DNA of 64,000 bases, taken from NCBI RefSeq assembly GCF_964340395.1, contig NC_135552.1, forward strand, positions 875,001 to 939,000, given 5' to 3'. This stretch comes from Glandiceps talaboti (lineage: Eukaryota; Hemichordata; Enteropneusta; Spengelidae). Shown in pieces: positions 1 through 14,293 of this stretch. Every line of letters starts with the position of its first letter. Position 1 is the stretch's first letter. Both the position numbers and the translations under genes were made by a program. The notes below the pieces were generated by a model. It saw only the letters and a program-made list of their open reading frames with translations. It did no database searches and had not been told where the DNA came from.

Positions 1-520
1 TTTCAGGCCAATCTACCCAGTAGTTTTGAAGGTTAAGTTTTTTGACCAAAAATCACATTTTTTGACCCAAAACCCACATCTCTGTAGAATGAATGAACCT
101 GTATTAATTATAGACAATGTCTATGATCTAATTCAGCTGTGCTAAACACAGGTTTCCAAGTAACCTCAAACAGAGGTTAATCTTGATGCCATTGATATTG
201 ATATATGAAGTAGCCCATAAACGATTTATGATTTCATTCCATCAATAAAACAAGAACCTTTCATTTCTAGACTCAATAAAAGCATCTTTTAACACCACAA
301 ATCATGTTTTTGGACCCAAAACACATATCTCTTATGCGATCATTTTCATTTGAACAATTTTCCATCTACAAACCTGAAGTAATGTCCCCACCAAAGCCGA
401 TCAGTTTGGCAGCTTTACAGTTTTACACGCATGCACGCACACACACACACACACACACACTCTAACATTTCTCGATGCCTATAGCACTACTGAACCTAGT
501 TCAATTGTGTTAAAAATCCA
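1..520. repeat. 3' part of a tandem-module dispersed element, ending in a CA microsatellite and a hairpin
   Basis: This stretch closely matches 27090-27500, including the text around caggtttccaag and the phrase tgacccaaaac, so it is the right part of a dispersed family also seen at 26.6-27.5, 30.5-31.7 and 61.3-61.9 kb. It passes into a CA microsatellite (about 427-460). After that comes an imperfect hairpin at 482-513, with arms around tagcac..actgaac and gttcaattgtgtta. The same order of modules, microsatellite and hairpin occurs at 31.1-31.7 kb. No coding potential is seen. It lies in the intron downstream of the exon at 843-976. Confidence 0.75.
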
Positions 521-842
521 GTGGTCATGTTAGCAGAACTTGTTGTCCCTGGTTCAGCTAAGTGAAACCATCTTGCTGGGTTCTGCCAAGCTTTAAAAAT
601 ATTCCCAGTCACTTTTAATACTCATTCTAATTTGCATATTTGATATATTTTATGAAATAAATAAATGAGCGAAAGCCAAAATACAGCTCAGTCAACAGAG
701 ATTCAACCTAACATAACCTGATTAACAAAACAGGAATAATCCAATTTAATCATCATAGCTTCGCTGATAAGTTTTAAAGTATGTGAGTAATGGGGACTGG
801 ATTGAAATATAGACCTTGTAAGGCTGTCAAAAATAATCTCAC
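521..842. other. Intron sequence, nothing recognised
   Basis: AT-rich DNA on the 3' side of the exon at 843-976. The 5' splice site gtgaga on the minus strand directly abuts that exon. I see no gene or named repeat here. Confidence 0.6.
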
Positions 843-976
843 CTTTGTCAAGTCCATGCCGAGTTTGAGTTGTGAGAGTAAATGCAGTATAATACTTTTA
901 TGTTTCTCTACACCACCCAAGTCTTTGTCTTCATCTTTGTCACCATCCAACACTTCATCATTGGGATCAATCATTT
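843..976 (-). CDS. OSBPL10/11: OSBPL10/11-like oxysterol-binding-protein-related gene, exon at the start of the ORD domain
   Basis: This internal exon of an ORP-family lipid-transfer protein is the most 3' one in the window. On the minus strand a 3' splice site (pyrimidine-rich, ending ttaatag) precedes AAATGATTGATCCC, and the exon ends ACAAAG before gtgaga. It enters with two bases completing a codon begun in the 23937-24034 exon. The peptide runs through an acidic linker ([17 protein letters not shown]) into [16 protein letters not shown], a signature of the start of the ORD sterol/phospholipid-binding domain in ORP10 and ORP11. Known family role: lipid exchange at membrane contact sites. 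The rest of the ORD should lie left of base 1. Its first 16 bases are the founder end of the adjacent 49-bp satellite, so the exon's splice acceptor is itself a repeat unit. Confidence 0.9.
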
Positions 977-3900
977 CTATTAAAGTAAACATTATGTATT
1001 ACTAAATCACTGGGATCAATCATTTCTATAAAAGTATACATTATGTATTACTAAATCACTGGGATCAATCATTTCTATAATAGTATACATTATGTATTAC
1101 TAAATCACTGGGATCAATCATTTCTATTAAAGTAAACATTATGTATTACTAAATCACTGGGATCAATCATTTCTATAAAAGTATACATTATGTATTACTA
1201 AATCACTGGGATCAATCATTTCTATAAAAGTATACATTATGTATTACTAAATCACTGGGATCAATCATTTCTATAAAAGTATACATCAATCAATCATTTC
1301 TATAAAAGTATACATTATGTATTACTAAATCACTGGGATCAATCATTTCTATAATACTAAACATTATGTATTACTAAATCACTGGGATCAATCATTTCTA
1401 TAATAGTAAACATTATGTATTACTAAATCACTGGGATCAATCATTTCTATAATAGTATACATTATGTATTACTAAATCACTGGGATCAATCATTTCTATA
1501 AAAGTATACATTATGTATTACTAAATCACTGGGATCAATCATTTCTATAATAGTATACATTATGTATTACTAAATCACTGGGATCAATCATTTCTATAAT
1601 AGTATACATTATGTATTACTAAATCACTGGGATCAATCATTTCTATAAAAGTATACATTATGTATTACTAAATCACTGGGATCAATCATTTCTATAAAAG
1701 TATACATTATGTATTACTAAATCACTGGGTTCAATCATTTCTATAATAGTATACATTATGTATTACTAAATCACTGGGATCAATCATTTCTATAAAAGTA
1801 TACATTATGTATTACTAAATCACTGGGATCAATCATTTCTATAAAAGTATACATTATGTATTACTAAATCACTGGGATCAATCATTTCTATAATACTAAA
1901 CATTATGTATTACTAAATCACTGGGATCAATCATTCCTATAAAAGTATACATTATGTATTACTAAATCACTGGGATCAATCATTTCTATAATACTAAACA
2001 TTATGTATTACTAAATCACTGGGATCAATCATTCCTATAAAAGTATACATTATGTATTACTAAATCACTGGGATCAATCATTTCTATAAAAGTATACATT
2101 ATGTATTACTAAATCACTGGGATCAATCATTTCTATAAAAGTATACATTATGTATTACTAAATCACTGGGATCAATCATTTCTATAAAAGTAAACATTAT
2201 GTATTACTAAATCACTGGGATCAATCATTTCTATAAAAGTAAACATTATGTATTACTAAATCACTGGGATCAATCATTTCTATTAAAGTATACATTATGT
2301 ATTACTAAATCACTGGGTTAAAAGTATACATTATGTATTACTAAATCACTGGGATCAATCATTTCTATAATAGTATACATTATGTATTACTAAATCACTG
2401 GGATCAATCATTTCTATAATAGTATACATTATGTATTACTAAATCACTGGGATCAATCATTTCTATAAAAGTATACATTATGTATTACTAAATCACTGGG
2501 ATCAATCATTTCTATAAAAGTATACATTATGTATTACTAAATCACTGGGATCAATCATTTCTATAAAAGTATACATCAATCAATCATTTCTATAAAAGTA
2601 TACATTATGTATTACTAAATCACTGGGATCAATCATTTCTATAATACTAAACATTATGTATTACTAAATCACTGGGATCAATCATTTCTATAATAGTAAA
2701 CATTATGTATTACTAAATCACTGGGATCAATCATTTCTATAATAGTATACATTATGTATTACTAAATCACTGGGATCAATCATTTCTATAATAGTAAACA
2801 TTATGTATTACTAAATCACTGGGATCAATCATTTCTATAATAGTATACATTATGTATTACTAAATCACTGGGATCAATCATTTCTATAAAAGTATACATT
2901 ATGTATTACTAAATCACTGGGATCAATCATTTCTATAAAAGTATACATTATGTATTACTAAATCACTGGGTTCAATCATTTCTATAATAGTATACATTAT
3001 GTATTACTAAATCACTGGGATCAATCATTTCTATAAAAGTATACATTATGTATTACTAAATCACTGGGATCAATCATTTCTATAAAAGTATACATTATGT
3101 ATTACTAAATCACTGGGATCAATCATTTCTATAATACTAAACATTATGTATTACTAAATCACTGGGATCAATCATTCCTATAAAAGTATACATTATGTAT
3201 TACTAAATCACTGGGATCAATCATTTCTATAATACTAAACATTATGTATTACTAAATCACTGGGATCAATCATTCCTATAAAAGTATACATTATGTATTA
3301 CTAAATCACTGGGATCAATCATTTCTATAAAAGTATACATTATGTATTACTAAATCACTGGGATCAATCATTTCTATAAAAGTATACATTATGTATTACT
3401 AAATCACTGGGATCAATCATTTCTATAAAAGTAAACATTATGTATTACTAAATCACTGGGATCAATCATTTCTATAAAAGTAAACATTATGTATTACTAA
3501 ATCACTGGGATCAATCATTTCTATTAAAGTATACATTATGTATTACTAAATCACTGGGTTAAAAGTATACATTATGTATTACTAAATCACTGGGATCAAT
3601 CATTTCTATAATAGTATACATTATGTATTACTAAATCACTGGGATCAATCATTTCTATAATAGTATACATTATGTATTACTAAATCACTGGGATCAATCA
3701 TTTCTATAAAAGTATACATTATGTATTACTAAATCACTGGGATCAATCATTTCTATAAAAGTATACATTATGTATTACTAAATCACTGGGATCAATCATT
3801 TCTATAAAAGTATACATTATGTATTACTAAATCACTGGGATCAATCATTTCTATAAAAGTATACATTATGTATTACTAAATCACTGGGATCAATCATTTC

Positions 3901-6900
3901 TATAAAAGTATACATTATGTATTACTAAATCACTGGGATCAATCATTTCTATAAAAGTATACATTATGTATTACTAAATCACTGGGATCAATCATTTCTA
4001 TAAAAGTATACATTATGTATTACTAAATCACTGGGATCAATCATTTCTATAATAGTATACATTATGTATTACTAAATCACTGGGATCAATCATTTCTATA
4101 AAAGTAAACATTATGTATTACTAAATCACTGGGATCAATCATTTCTATAATAGTATACATTATGTATTACTAAATCACTGGGATCAATCATTTCTATTAA
4201 AGTAAACATTATGTATTACTAAATCACTGGGATCAATCATTGCTATAATAGTATACATTATGTATTACTAAATCACTGGGATCAATCATTTCTATAAAAG
4301 TATACATTATGTATTACTAAATCACTGGGATCAATCATTTCTATAAAAGTAAACATTATGTATTACTAAATCACTGGGATCAATCATTCCTATAATAGTA
4401 TACATTATGTATTACTAAATCACTGGGATCAATCATTTCTATAATAGTATACATTATGTATTACTAAATCACTGGGATCAATCATTGCTATAATAGTATA
4501 CATTATGTATTACTAAATCACTGGGATCAATCATTTCTATAATACTAAACATTATGTATTACTAAATCACTGGGATCAATCATTTCTATAAAAGTAAACA
4601 TTATGTATTACTAAATCACTGGGATCAATCATTTCTATAATAGTATACATTATGTATTACTAAATCACTGGGATCAATCATTTCTATAAAAGTAAACATG
4701 TATTACTAAATCACTGGGATCAATCATTTCTATAAAAGTATACATTATGTATTACTAAATCACTGGGATCAATCATTTCTATAAAAGTATACATTATGTA
4801 TTACTAAATCACTGGGATCAATCATTCCTATAAAAGTGTACATAATGTATTACTAAATCACTGGGATCAATCATTTCTATAAAAGTATACATTATGTATT
4901 ACTAAATCACTGGGATCAATCATTTCTATAAAAGTATACATTATGTATTACTAAATCACTGGGATCAATCATTTCTATTAAAGTAAACATTATGTATTAC
5001 TAAATCACTGGGATCAATCATTTCTATAATAGTATACATTATGTATTACTAAATCACTGGGATCAATCATTTCTATAAAAGTATACATTATGTATTACTA
5101 AATCACTGGGTTCAATCATTTCTATAAAAGTATACATTATGTATTACTAAATCACTGGGTTCAATCATTTCTATAAAAGTATACATTATGTATTACTAAA
5201 TCACTGGGATCAATCATTTCTATAAAAGTATACATTATGTATTACTAAATCACTGGGTTCAATCATTTCTATAAAAGTATACATTATGTATTACTAAATC
5301 ACTGGGTTCAATCATTTCTATAAAAGTATACATTATGTATTACTAAATCACTGGGATCAATCATTTCTATAAAAGTATACATTATGTATTACTAAATCAC
5401 TGGGATCAATCATTTCTATAAAAGTAAACATTATGTATTACTAAATCACTGGGATCAATCATTCCTATAAAAGTATACATTATGTATTACTAAATCACTG
5501 GGATCAATCATTTCTATAAAAGTATACATTATGTATTACTAAATCACTGGGATCAATCATTTCTATAATAGTATACATTATGTATTACTAAATCACTGGG
5601 TTCAATCATTTCTATAAAAGTAAACATTATGTATTACTAAATCACTGGGATCAATCATTTCTATAAAAGTATACATTATGTATTACTAAATCACTGGGAT
5701 CAATCATTTCTATAATACTAAACATTATGTATTACTAAATCACTGGGATCAATCATTTCTATAAAAGTATACATTATGTATTACTAAATCACTGGGATGA
5801 ATCATTTCTATAAAAGTATACATTATGTATTACTAAATCACTGGGATGAATCATTTCTATAAAAGTATACATTATGTATTACTAAATCACTGGGATCAAT
5901 CATTTCTATAAAAGTATACATTATGTATTACTAAATCACTGGGATCAATCATTCCTATAAAAGTATACATTATGTATTACTAAATCACTGGGATCAATCA
6001 TTTCTATAATAGTATACATTATGTATTACTAAATCACTGGGATCAATCATTTCTATAATACTAAACATTATGTATTACTAAATCACTGGGATCAATCATT
6101 CCTATAAAAGTAAACATTATGTATTACTAAATCACTGGGATCAATCATTTCTATAAAAGTATACATTATGTATTACTAAATCATTGGGATCAATCATTTC
6201 TATAAAAGTATACATTATGTATTACTAAATCACTGGGTTCAATCATTTCTATAAAAGTATACATTATGTATTACTAAATCACTGGGATCAATCATTTCTA
6301 TAAAAGTATACATTATGTATTACTAAATCACTGGGTTCAATCATTTCTATAAAAGTATACATTATGTATTACTAAATCACTGGGATCAATCATTTCTATA
6401 ATACTAAACATTATGTATTACTAAATCACTGGGATCAATCATTCCTATAAAAGTATACATTATGTATTACTAAATCACTGGGATCAATCATTTCTATAAT
6501 AGTATACATTATGTATTACTAAATCACTGGGATCAATCATTTCTATAAAAGTATACATTATGTATTACTAAATCACTGGGATCAATCATTTCTATAATAG
6601 TAAACATTATGTATTACTAAATCACTGGGATCAATCATTTCTATAATAGTATACATTATGTATTACTAAATCACTGGGATCAATCATTTCTATAAAAGTA
6701 TACATTATGTATTACTAAATCACTGGGATCAATCATTTCTATAAAAGTATACATTATGTATTACTAAATCACTGGGATCAATCATTTCTATAAAAGTATA
6801 CATTATGTATTACTAAATCACTGGGATCAATCATTTCTATAAAAGTATACATTATGTATTACTAAATCACTGGGATCAATCATTTCTATAAAAGTATACA

Positions 6901-9900
6901 TTATGTATTACTAAATCACTGGGATCAATCATTTCTATAATAGTATACATTATGTATTACTAAATCACTGGGATCAATCATTTCTATAAAAGTAAACATT
7001 ATGTATTACTAAATCACTGGGATCAATCATTTCTATAATACTAAACATTATGTATTACTAAATCACTGGGATCAATCATTTCTATAATAGTATACATTAT
7101 GTATTACTAAATCACTGGGATCAATCATTTCTATAAAAGTATACATTATGTATTACTAAATCACTGGGATCAATCATTCCTATAAAAGTAAACATTATGT
7201 ATTACTAAATCACTGGGATCAATCATTTCTATAAAAGTATACATTATGTATTACTAAATCATTGGGATCAATCATTTCTATAAAAGTATACATTATGTAT
7301 TACTAAATCACTGGGTTCAATCATTTCTATAAAAGTATACATTATGTATTACTAAATCACTGGGATCAATCATTTCTATAAAAGTATACATTATGTATTA
7401 CTAAATCACTGGGTTCAATCATTTCTATAAAAGTATACATTATGTATTACTAAATCACTGGGATCAATCATTTCTATAAAAGTATACATTATGTATTACT
7501 AAATCACTGGGATCAATCATTTCTATAAAAGTATACATTATGTATTACTAAATCACTGGGATCAATCATTTCTATAATAGTATACATTATGTATTACTAA
7601 ATCACTGGGTTCAATCATTTCTATAATAGTATACATTATGTATTACTAAATCACTGGGATCAATCATTTCTATAAAAGTATACATTATGTATTACTAAAT
7701 CACTGGGATCAATCATTTCTATTAAAGTAAACATTATGTATTACTAAATCACTGGGTTCAATCATTTCTATAATAGTATACATTATGTATTACTAAATCA
7801 CTGGGTTCAATCATTTCTATAATAGTATACATTATGTATTACTAAATCACTGGGATCAATCATTTCTATAAAAGTAAACATGTATTACTAAATCACTGGG
7901 ATCAATCATTTCTATAAAAGTATACATTATGTATTACTAAATCACTGGGATCAATCATTTCTATAAAAGTATACATTATGTATTACTAAATCACTGGGAT
8001 CAATCATTCCTATAAAAGTGTACATAATGTATTACTAAATCACTGGGATCAATCATTTCTATAAAAGTATACATTATGTATTACTAAATCACTGGGATCA
8101 ATCATTTCTATAAAAGTATACATTATGTATTACTAAATCACTGGGATCAATCATTTCTATAATAGTAAACATTATGTATTACTAAATCACTGGGATCAAT
8201 CATTTCTATAATAGTAAACATTATGTATTACTAAATCACTGGGATCAATCATTTCTATAATAGTATACATTATGTATTACTAAATCACTGGGATCAATCA
8301 TTTCTATAATACTAAACATTATGTATTACTAAATCACTGGGATCAATCATTTCTATAAAAGTATACATTATGTATTACTAAATCACTGGGTTCAATCATT
8401 TCTATAAAAGTATACATTATGTATTACTAAATCACTGGGATCAATCATTTCTATAATACTAAACATTATGTATTACTAAATCACTGGGATCAATCATTCC
8501 TATAAAAGTATACATTATGTATTACTAAATCACTGGGTTCAATCATTTCTATAAAAGTATACATTATGTATTACTAAATCACTGGGATCAATCATTTCTA
8601 TAAAAGTATACATTATGTATTACTAAATCACTGGGATCAATCATTCCTATAAAAGTATACATTATGTATTACTAAATCACTGGGATCAATCATTTCTATA
8701 AAAGTATACATTATGTATTACTAAATCACTGGGATCAATCATTTCTATAAAAGTATACATTATGTATTACTAAATCACTGGGATCAATCATTTCTATAAT
8801 ATTAAACATTATGTATTACTAAATCACTGGGATCAATCATTCCTATAAAAGTATACATTATGTATTACTAAATCACTGGGATCAATCATTTCTATAATAG
8901 TATACATTATGTATTACTAAATCACTGGGATCAATCATTTCTATAAAAGTATACATTATGTATTACTAAATCACTGGGATCAATCATTTCTATAATAGTA
9001 AACATTATGTATTACTAAATCACTGGGATCAATCATTTCTATAATAGTATACATTATGTATTACTAAATCACTGGGATCAATCATTTCTATAAAAGTATA
9101 CATTATGTATTACTAAATCACTGGGATCAATCATTTCTATAAAAGTATACATTATGTATTACTAAATCACTGGGATCAATCATTTCTATAAAAGTATACA
9201 TTATGTATTACTAAATCACTGGGATCAATCATTTCTATAAAAGTATACATTATGTATTACTAAATCACTGGGATCAATCATTTCTATAAAAGTATACATT
9301 ATGTATTACTAAATCACTGGGATCAATCATTTCTATAATAGTATACATTATGTATTACTAAATCACTGGGATCAATCATTTCTATAAAAGTATACATTAT
9401 GTATTACTAAATCACTGGGATCAATCATTTCTATTAAAGTAAACATTATGTATTACTAAATCACTGGGATCAATCATTTCTATAAAAGTATACATTATGT
9501 ATTACTAAATCACTGGGATCAATCATTTCTATAAAAGTATACATTATGTATTACTAAATCACTGGGATCAATCATTTCTATAAAAGTATACATTATGTAT
9601 TACTAAATCACTGGGATCAATCATTTCTATAATAGTATACATTATGTATTACTAAATCACTGGGATCAATCATTTCTATAAAAGTAAACATTATGTATTA
9701 CTAAATCACTGGGATCAATCATTTCTATAATACTAAACATTATGTATTACTAAATCACTGGGATCAATCATTCCTATAAAAGTAAACATTATGTATTACT
9801 AAATCACTGGGATCAATCATTTCTATAAAAGTATACATTATGTATTACTAAATCATTGGGATCAATCATTTCTATAAAAGTATACATTATGTATTACTAA

Positions 9901-12900
9901 ATCACTGGGTTCAATCATTTCTATAAAAGTATACATTATGTATTACTAAATCACTGGGATCAATCATTTCTATAAAAGTATACATTATGTATTACTAAAT
10001 CACTGGGTTCAATCATTTCTATAAAAGTATACATTATGTATTACTAAATCACTGGGATCAATCATTTCTATAAAAGTATACATTATGTATTACTAAATCA
10101 CTGGGATCAATCATTTCTATAAAAGTATACATTATGTATTACTAAATCACTGGGATCAATCATTTCTATAATAGTATACATTATGTATTACTAAATCACT
10201 GGGATCAATCATTTCTATAAAAGTAAACATTATGTATTACTAAATCACTGGGATCAATCATTTCTATAATAGTAAACATTATGTATTACTAAATCACTGG
10301 GATCAATCATTTCTATAATAGTATACATTATGTATTACTAAATCACTGGGATCAATCATTTCTATAAAAGTAAACATGTATTACTAAATCACTGGGATCA
10401 ATCATTTCTATAAAAGTATACATTATGTATTACTAAATCACTGGGATCAATCATTTCTATAAAAGTATACATTATGTATTACTAAATCACTGGGATCAAT
10501 CATTCCTATAAAAGTGTACATAATGTATTACTAAATCACTGGGATCAATCATTTCTATAAAAGTATACATTATGTATTACTAAATCACTGGGATCAATCA
10601 TTTCTATAAAAGTATACATTATGTATTACTAAATCACTGGGATCAATCATTTCTATTAAAGTAAACATTATGTATTACTAAATCACTGGGATCAATCATT
10701 TCTATAAAAGTATACATAATGTATTACTAAATCACTGGGATCAATCATTTCTATAAAAGTATACATTATGTATTACTAAATCACTGGGATCAATCATTTC
10801 TATAAAAGTATACATTATGTATTACTAAATCACTGGGATCAATCATTTCTATTAAAGTATACATTATGTATTACTAAATCACTGGGATCAATCATTTCTA
10901 TAATAGTAAACATTATGTATTACTAAATCACTGGGATCAATCATTTCTATAATAGTAAACATTATGTATTACTAAATCACTGGGATCAATCATTTCTATA
11001 ATAGTAAACATTATGTATTACTAAATCACTGGGATCAATCATTTCTATAATAGTAAACATTATGTATTACTAAATCACTGGGATCAATCATTTCTATAAT
11101 AGTATACATTATGTATTACTAAATCACTGGGATCAATCATTTCTATAATACTAAACATTATGTATTACTAAATCACTGGGATCAATCATTTCTATAAAAG
11201 TATACATTATGTATTACTAAATCACTGGGTTCAATCATTTCTATAAAAGTATACATTATGTATTACTAAATCACTGGGATCAATCATTTCTATAATACTA
11301 AACATTATGTATTACTAAATCACTGGGATCAATCATTCCTATAAAAGTATACATTATGTATTACTAAATCACTGGGTTCAATCATTTCTATAAAAGTATA
11401 CATTATGTATTACTAAATCACTGGGATCAATCATTTCTATAATAGTAAACATTATGTATTACTAAATCACTGGGATCAATCATTTCTATAATAGTATACA
11501 TTATGTATTACTAAATCACTGGGATCAATCATTTCTATAAAAGTATACATTATGTATTACTAAATCACTGGGATCAATCATTTCTATAAAAGTATACATT
11601 ATGTATTACTAAATCACTGGGATCAATCATTTCTATAAAAGTATACATTATGTATTACTAAATCACTGGGATCAATCATTTCTATAATAGTATACATTAT
11701 GTATTACTAAATCACTGGGATCAATCATTTCTATAAAAGTATACATTATGTATTACTAAATCACTGGGATCAATCATTTCTATAAAAGTATACATTATGT
11801 ATTACTAAATCATTGGGATCAATCATTTCTATTAAAGTAAACATTATGTATTACTAAATCACTGGGATCAATCATTTCTATAAAAGTATACATTATGTAT
11901 TACTAAATCACTGGGATCAATCATTTCTATAATAGTATACATTATGTATTACTAAATCACTGGGATCAATCATTTCTATAAGAGTATACATTATGTATTA
12001 CTAAATCACTGGGTTCAATCATTTCTATAATAGTATACATTATGTATTACTAAATCACTGGGATCAATCATTTCTATAATAGTATACATGTATTACTAAA
12101 TCACTGGGATCAATCATTTCTATAAAAGTATACATTATGTATTACTAAATCACTGGGATCAATCATTTCTATAAAAGTATACATTATGTATTACTAAATC
12201 ACTGGGATCAATCATTTCTATAAAAGTATACATTATGTATTACTAAATCACTGGGATCAATCATTTCTATAAAAGTATACATTATGTATTACTAAATCAC
12301 TGGGATCAATCATTTCTATAAAAGTATACATTATGTATTACTAAATCACTGGGATCAATCATTTCTATAAAAGTATACATTATGTATTACTAAATCACTG
12401 GGATCAATCATTTCTATAAAAGTATACATTATGTATTACTAAATCACTGGGTTCAATCATTTCTATAATAGTATACATTATGTATTACTAAATCACTGGG
12501 ATCAATCATTTCTATAAAAGTATACATTATGTATTACTAAATCACTGGGATCAATCATTTCTATAATAGTATACATTATGTATTACTAAATCACTGGGAT
12601 CAATCATTTCTATAAAAGTATACATTATGTATTACTAAATCACTGGGATCAATCATTTCTATAAAAGTATACATCAATCAATCATTTCTATAAAAGTATA
12701 CATTATGTATTACTAAATCACTGGGATCAATCATTTCTATAAAAGTAAACATTATGTATTACTAAATCACTGGGATCAATCATTTCTATAAAAGTATACA
12801 TTATGTATTACTAAATCACTGGGATCAATCTTTCCTATAAAAGTATACATTATGTATTACTAAATCACTGGGATCAATCATTTCTATAAAAGTATACATT

Positions 12901-14293
12901 ATGTATTACTAAATCACTGGGATCAATCATTTCTATTAAAGTATACATTATGTATTACTAAATCACTGGGATCAATCATTTCTATAAAAGTATACATTAT
13001 GTATTACTAAATCACTGGGATCAATCATTTCTATAATAGTAAACATTATGTATTACTAAATCACTGGGATCAATCATTTCTATAAAAGTATACATTATGT
13101 ATTACTAAATCACTGGGATCAATCATTCCTATAATAGTATACATTATGTATTACTAAATCACTGGGATCAATCATTTCTATAAAAGTATACATTATGTAT
13201 TACTAAATCACTGGGTTCAATCATTTCTATAAAAGTAAACATTATGTATTACTAAATCACTGGGATCAATCATTTCTATAATAGTATACATTATGTATTA
13301 CTAAATCACTGGGATCAATCATTTCTATAAAAGTATACATTATGTATTACTAAATCACTGGGATCAATCATTTCTATAAAAGTAAACATTATGTATTACT
13401 AAATCATTGGGATCAATCATTTCTATAATAGTATACATTATGTATTACTAAATCACTGGGATCAATCATTTCTATAAAAGTATACATTATGTATTACTAA
13501 ATCACTGGGATCAATCATTTCTATAAAAGTAAACATTATGTATTACTAAATCACTGGGATCAATCATTTCTATAAAAGTAAACATTATGTATTACTAAAT
13601 CACTGGGATCAATCATTTCTATAAAAGTATACATTATGTATTACTAAATCACTGGGATCAATCATTTCTATAAAAGTATACATTATGTATTACTAAATCA
13701 TTGGGATCAATCATTTCTATAATACTAAACATTATGTATTACTAAATCACTGGGATCAATCATTTCTATAAAAGTAAACATTATGTATTACTAAATCACT
13801 GGGATCAATCATTCCTATAATAGTATACATTATGTATTACTAAATCACTGGGATCAATCATTTCTATAAAAGTATACATTATGTATTACTAAATCATTGG
13901 GATCAATCATTTCTATAATAGTAAACATTATGTATTACTAAATCACTGGGATCAATCATTTCTATAAAAGTATACATTATGTATTACTAAATCACTGGGA
14001 TCAATCATTTCTATAAAAGTATACATTATGTATTACTAAATCACTGGGATCAATCATTTCTATAATAGTATACATTATGTATTACTAAATCACTGGGATC
14101 AATCATTTCTATAAAAGTATACATTATGTATTACTAAATCACTGGGATCAATCATTTCTATAAAAGTATACATCAATCAATCATTTCTATAAAAGTATAC
14201 ATTATGTATTACTAAATCACTGGGATCAATCATTTCTATAAAAGTATACATTATGTATTACTAAATCACTGGGATCAATCATTTCTATCAAAG
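961..14293 (-). repeat. 49-bp satellite built from an intron/exon junction, about 270 tandem copies
   Basis: A head-to-tail array of 49-bp units with few changes between copies. Read on the minus strand, a typical unit holds agtaatacataatg, then a pyrimidine-containing stretch ending cttttatag, then AAATGATTGATCCCA. That is the 3' splice site and first codons of the ORP exon at 843-976, and the array abuts this exon directly. The far (right) edge, near 14280-14293, shows a diverged intron end, ctactttgatag, before the same exon-like bases. So about 27 bases of intron end plus about 22 bases of exon start were duplicated. Common variants change the acceptor tract (cttttatag, ctattatag, agtattatag, ctttaatag). 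Shortened or recombinant units occur near 1285, 2311, 2575, 3552, 4692, 7874, 10370, 12671 and 14170. Confidence 0.95.

Noticed and set aside
961-14293. CRISPR array
   Set aside because: Units are contiguous with no unique spacers, in a eukaryotic intron; no cas genes.
961-14293. Centromeric satellite
   Set aside because: The unit derives from a local exon junction and lies inside a gene. The 49-bp length and 13-kb size do not argue for centromere function.
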